Positions 13,845 through 15,818 of a DNA stretch of 15,818 nucleotides are shown one piece after another; within the stretch, counting starts at the first letter, position 1, and each line of letters starts with the position of its first letter. The notes beneath the pieces were generated by a model, which worked only from the letters and a program-made list of their open reading frames with translations, had not been told where the DNA came from and ran no database searches. The position numbers were made by a program, and so were the translations under genes. Source of the stretch: JBKPIY01 sp046730475 (GTDB taxonomy: Bacteria; Actinomycetota; Thermoleophilia; Solirubrobacterales; 70-9); the NCBI GenBank assembly GCA_046730475.1, contig JBKPIY010000083.1, positions 1 through 15,818 on the forward strand, given 5' to 3'.

Positions 13845-14156
13845 ATGCATGCTCGCGTAACCCGCTACGAGGGAGCGGCGCCCGAAGCCATCGAGGCGGC
13901 CCTGCAGGCCAAGAAGCGGGTGCTGCCGACCGAGTTCGGGCAGGTCGAGGACATGAAGGGCGTCGTCTTCCTCGTCAACCGGCAGAGCGGAACGATCGTT
14001 GTGATCTCGCTGTGGCAAGGGGAGGAGGCGATGCGGGCGAGCGAGGACGAGGCGACGCGCGTTCGCGAGGAAGTGACGGGACCCGGTGAGACGGCGTCGG
14101 TAGAGCGCTACGAAGTGGCACTCCTGAACGTCGAGCAGGCGGGCCAAGGCGGCTGA
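13845..14156 (+). CDS. Small dimeric alpha-beta barrel (ABM-like) protein
   Basis: 103 residues from ATG 13845, set by AGGAGG at 13834-13839 with 5-nt spacing. The order strand (H-A-R-V-T-R-Y-E-G), helix (A-P-E-A-I-E-A-A-L-Q-A), strand (K-G-V-V-F-L-V-N, then G-T-I-V-V-I-S-L-W), helix (E-E-A-M-R-A-S-E-D-E-A-T-R-V-R-E-E) and final strand (E-R-Y-E-V-A-L-L) fits the ferredoxin-like fold of ABM/YdhR-type proteins, where the helix after S-L-W-x-x-x-E-A-M is typical. Family members act as monooxygenases or ligand-binding dimers; no cofactor residues can be assigned. It is first of a run of three plus-strand genes, with 57 nt before the next. Confidence 0.65.
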   Translation: MHARVTRYEGAAPEAIEAALQAKKRVLPTEFGQVEDMKGVVFLVNRQSGTIVVISLWQGEEAMRASEDEATRVREEVTGPGETASVERYEVALLNVEQAGQGG

Positions 14157-14179
14157 GCCGGCCGGTCACCGCCCAGCGG

Positions 14180-14205
14180 TTGAAGCCTGGAACCGGGCGT
14201 ATGGT
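14180..14205 (+). promoter_or_regulatory. Candidate promoter for the SnoaL-like gene
   Basis: TTGAAG (14180-14185) and TATGGT (14200-14205) are good -35 and -10 hexamers but only 14 bp apart. The -10 ends 8 nt before ATG 14214, which has no clear Shine-Dalgarno sequence, as for a leaderless start. Confidence 0.4.
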
Positions 14206-14213
14206 TCTCAGCG

Positions 14214-14687
14214 ATGAGCCCGGAGGAGATGCAGCGCGCTTTCGAGAGGCATCGCGACGCCGAAGCGGCGCGCGACTACGACGGGATCCTCGCGACATTC
14301 GTGGAGAACTGCTTCCTCGAGACACATCCTCTGGGCCTGCGCAGCGAGGGCAGGGCGGCGGTGCGGACGGCCTACGAGGGGTACTTCACGGGCTTCCCCG
14401 ACATCGCGCCCAACGACGAGGGGCGTGCCTTCGGAGATGACGTGATGGTCGTGTGGGGCACCCTCCAGGGCACGAGCGGTGGGGACTGGATGGGCGTGCC
14501 TCCATCGGGGCGCCCCTTCGCTGTCCCGTTTGCGAATGTCACTCCCTTCCACGATGGGCTGATGGCGGGCGAGAGCATCTACTTCGATCTGGCCACGCTT
14601 TGCGAGCAGGCCGCTCTGCCGCTCGACGAGGTCCGAGCTGGCGCAAAGGAACGAGCGGAAGCGTTGCGCTCGGGGACCGGCGGATAG
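14214..14687 (+). CDS. SnoaL-like ester cyclase / NTF2-fold protein
   Basis: 157 residues of the SnoaL-like polyketide cyclase family, close to the usual 130-150. Landmarks are A-A-V-R-T-A-Y-E-G-Y-F-T-G-F-P-D at 48-63, D-W-M-G-V-P-P-S-G-R-P-F at 91-102 and F-H-D-G-L-M-A-G-E-S-I-Y-F-D-L-A-T-L at 112-129, all typical of this family. The fold is an alpha+beta cone with a ligand pocket; members range from ring-closing cyclases to unknown binding proteins, so no substrate is claimed. The small membrane protein gene starts 6 nt after the stop, suggesting one transcript. Confidence 0.85.
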   Translation: MSPEEMQRAFERHRDAEAARDYDGILATFVENCFLETHPLGLRSEGRAAVRTAYEGYFTGFPDIAPNDEGRAFGDDVMVVWGTLQGTSGGDWMGVPPSGRPFAVPFANVTPFHDGLMAGESIYFDLATLCEQAALPLDEVRAGAKERAEALRSGTGG

Positions 14688-14693
14688 CCGCCC

Positions 14694-14912
14694 GTGGCCA
14701 TGTCGAGAAGGCAGGTTGGACTGGTGATCGTTCTCGTCGGCGTTGTCGCCGCCCTGATCGCCGCCCTCGCTAATCCGCTCGGGCTCGGGAACCCGGGTTT
14801 TGGCTGGAAGCAGGGTTTGCTGCTGGCAATCGGGATCCTCCTGATCATCGCCGGAGGCCTGACGGCGCTTCGCTCTCCCGGCAGCGGAACCGGAGCTCCA
14901 CCCGCCCAGTAG
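14694..14912 (+). CDS. Small two-helix membrane protein
   Basis: 72 residues from GTG 14694; ATG 14700 is an equally possible start giving M-S-R-R-Q. Two hydrophobic segments (about 8-28 and 41-60) are joined by a G-L-G-N-P-G-F-G-W-K-Q linker; the G-F-G-W-K-Q motif recurs in many short actinobacterial two-TM proteins. The tail is Gly/Pro-rich. It begins 6 nt after the SnoaL-like gene, so it is probably co-transcribed. Function unknown. Confidence 0.7.
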   Translation: MAMSRRQVGLVIVLVGVVAALIAALANPLGLGNPGFGWKQGLLLAIGILLIIAGGLTALRSPGSGTGAPPAQ

Positions 14913-14934
14913 AGGGCGCTGGCGGCGGCGCCCG

Positions 14935-15070
14935 CAAGTCGAAGCCGCGCTCGTAGGGCGCTGCCCGGCACCAATGCCGTTGGCGCCGGGGACCCATCCG
15001 GACCCTCGCTTGATGTAGGAGGGCCGATTTGCGGGCTGTTAGCCGAACGCTAACCCTCGTTCAGGATCAT
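14935..15070 (+). ncRNA. Structured leader candidate, weak resemblance to a c-di-AMP (ydaO-type) riboswitch
   Basis: The region upstream of the Asp-box protein gene contains GGGGACCCA (14988-14996), then 46 nt later CCGAAC (15043-15048) directly followed by GCTAACC (15049-15055). A GGACCCA box and a CCGAAC...CAGCTAACC box in this order are features of ydaO/c-di-AMP riboswitches, which in actinobacteria precede secreted cell-wall enzymes. However, the GGGTGAAT box is missing and the second box is shortened. The same bases also form a 6-bp hairpin GTTAGC-CGAAC-GCTAAC (15038-15054). A degenerate riboswitch, another structured leader or chance are all possible. Confidence 0.2.
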
Positions 15071-15138
15071 CAGTGAGATCGTCTGCGAGCAGCCGGGCTC
15101 TGACCCGCTCGAGCGGAATCGCCGTTTGCTACGCGGGA

Positions 15139-15159
15139 CCCCGGGTATCAGCCCCGGGG
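15139..15159 (+). promoter_or_regulatory. Hairpin in the 5' leader of the Asp-box protein gene
   Basis: CCCCGGG (15139-15145) and CCCGGGG (15153-15159) form a perfect 7-bp stem with a 7-nt loop, ending 19 nt before ATG 15179. It could act as an attenuator or shield the ribosome site GGGGGTGAG near 15170-15178. Confidence 0.35.
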
Positions 15160-15178
15160 AGATCCGATCGGGGGTGAG

Positions 15179-15818
15179 ATGCGAAGGATCGCGATAGCCG
15201 CTTTGGCGCTGGGGTTGATGGTTGCGCATGTGGCTTCCGCCGAGGCGCAGCTCTGGGGGGCCAGCGCTCCGACCACCAACACGGTGGTCAGCCAACCCGT
15301 CAGCGGCGGCGGCTATCCGGTTCCGCCGGGGCAAACGGCGCCCGAACCAGGCACCTGCCGCGCCGGTCAGTACAACTCGAACTACTCGGAGTCATGGGTC
15401 GCCGTCAGGCCGGGCACCGAGGACCTGGTTGGCACGTCGAAGTTCTTCTTCGAGAAGTACTCGACCTTCTATGACTTCCACCTCGGCTCCTTCGCGATCA
15501 GCAACGGCGCCCCCCTGGCGGCTAATCAGGTCCAGGGCTACGACTGCATCTCGACGGGCACCCAGGCGATGCCGCCGAGCTGGACCAACAACACCGACCC
15601 CAACGCCGACTTCGACACCCAGGGCCGGGTCTACCAGGTGACGCTGCCGTTCAACGCATTCTGGGCCAACCTGCACCCGAACTCGAACATAGCCATTTCC
15701 TACAGCGACGACCTCGGCCGGCATTGGGTGACGGGCAACGGCGGCGAGCCGCTCGAGCACGCGCCCAACTGGACGGCTAAGAGCCTTGGGTTTGTCGAGG
15801 ACAAGCAGTGGGTGGCGG
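15179..15818 (+). CDS. Secreted Asp-box (sialidase/BNR-like) protein, 3' truncated
   Basis: Open from ATG 15179 to the window end: 213 residues without a stop. The start has a purine-rich GGGGGTGAG just before it. Residues 1-23 are a signal peptide (M-R-R-I-A-I-A-A-L-A-L-G-L-M-V-A-H-V-A-S-A). After a Pro/Thr/Gly-rich segment (30-58), the domain contains Y-D-F-H-L-G-S-F-A-I-S-N-G at 98-110, V-Y-Q-V-T-L-P-F-N at 151-159 and an Asp-box S-D-D-L-G-R-H-W at 176-183 (S-x-D-x-G-x-x-W). That is a blade turn of BNR/sialidase-like beta-propellers, found in glycosidases and also in non-enzymatic carbohydrate binders. Cys60 and Cys123 could form a disulfide. Catalytic residues would lie beyond the window, so sialidase activity is not claimed. 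Confidence 0.8.
   Translation, partial: MRRIAIAALALGLMVAHVASAEAQLWGASAPTTNTVVSQPVSGGGYPVPPGQTAPEPGTCRAGQYNSNYSESWVAVRPGTEDLVGTSKFFFEKYSTFYDFHLGSFAISNGAPLAANQVQGYDCISTGTQAMPPSWTNNTDPNADFDTQGRVYQVTLPFNAFWANLHPNSNIAISYSDDLGRHWVTGNGGEPLEHAPNWTAKSLGFVEDKQWVA

Overview
High-GC (roughly 70%) bacterial chromosome with dense genes on both strands. The gene content suggests an actinobacterium, possibly of the Thermoleophilia/Solirubrobacterales type: a WS/DGAT acyltransferase, DrrAB-like ABC export genes, a secreted calcium-binding-repeat protein with a Cys-bounded tail, a Tat-lipoprotein amidohydrolase and a secreted Asp-box protein. The taxonomic call is inference from protein style; no rRNA or tRNA gene is visible. 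No IS element, integrase, phage gene or CRISPR array was seen.

Layout. 1-964: the 3' end of a beta-propeller gene, then an FHA-HTH regulator. 1037-3412: a secreted RTX-like protein (minus) divergent from a secreted ADP-ribosylglycohydrolase-PKD fusion (plus). 3487-3517: a strong hairpin between convergent genes. 3530-5289: a two-gene ABC exporter (minus, 4-bp overlap), divergent from a MarR regulator at 5380-5901, which is followed at once by a WS/DGAT gene (5913-7358). 7365-7509: a vestige of a minus-strand coding region. 7525-10558: a DMT/EamA-like membrane protein, a YbaK-type deacylase and an NfeD membrane protease. 10474-10919: a frameshifted secreted-protein gene on the minus strand. 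11063-12541: the amidohydrolase. 12574-13649: minus-strand genes of unknown function, including a possible 19-residue translationally coupled peptide. 13845-14912: a small-protein cluster (dimeric alpha-beta barrel, SnoaL-like, two-TM protein). 15179-end: a secreted Asp-box (sialidase-like) protein, running off the window, behind a 266-nt structured-looking leader.

How genes work together. The clearest unit is the MarR-ABC divergon: MarR probably controls the exporter and itself, and the acyltransferase lies directly downstream. The rest looks like ordinary accessory chromosome: cell-surface or secreted proteins alternating with small enzymes. A recurring feature is expression signals. Six plus-strand genes (starts at 368, 1985, 5913, 7525, 9098, 14214) lack a Shine-Dalgarno sequence but have a -10-like hexamer ending 6-9 nt before the start codon, as expected for leaderless or nearly leaderless mRNAs. 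Other genes (1777, 5289, 8517, 13649, 13845) have clear Shine-Dalgarno sites. No complete novel system is evident. The best items to follow up are the ADP-ribosylglycohydrolase-PKD fusion, the two gene remnants, the coupled micro-ORF and the leaderless promoter set.
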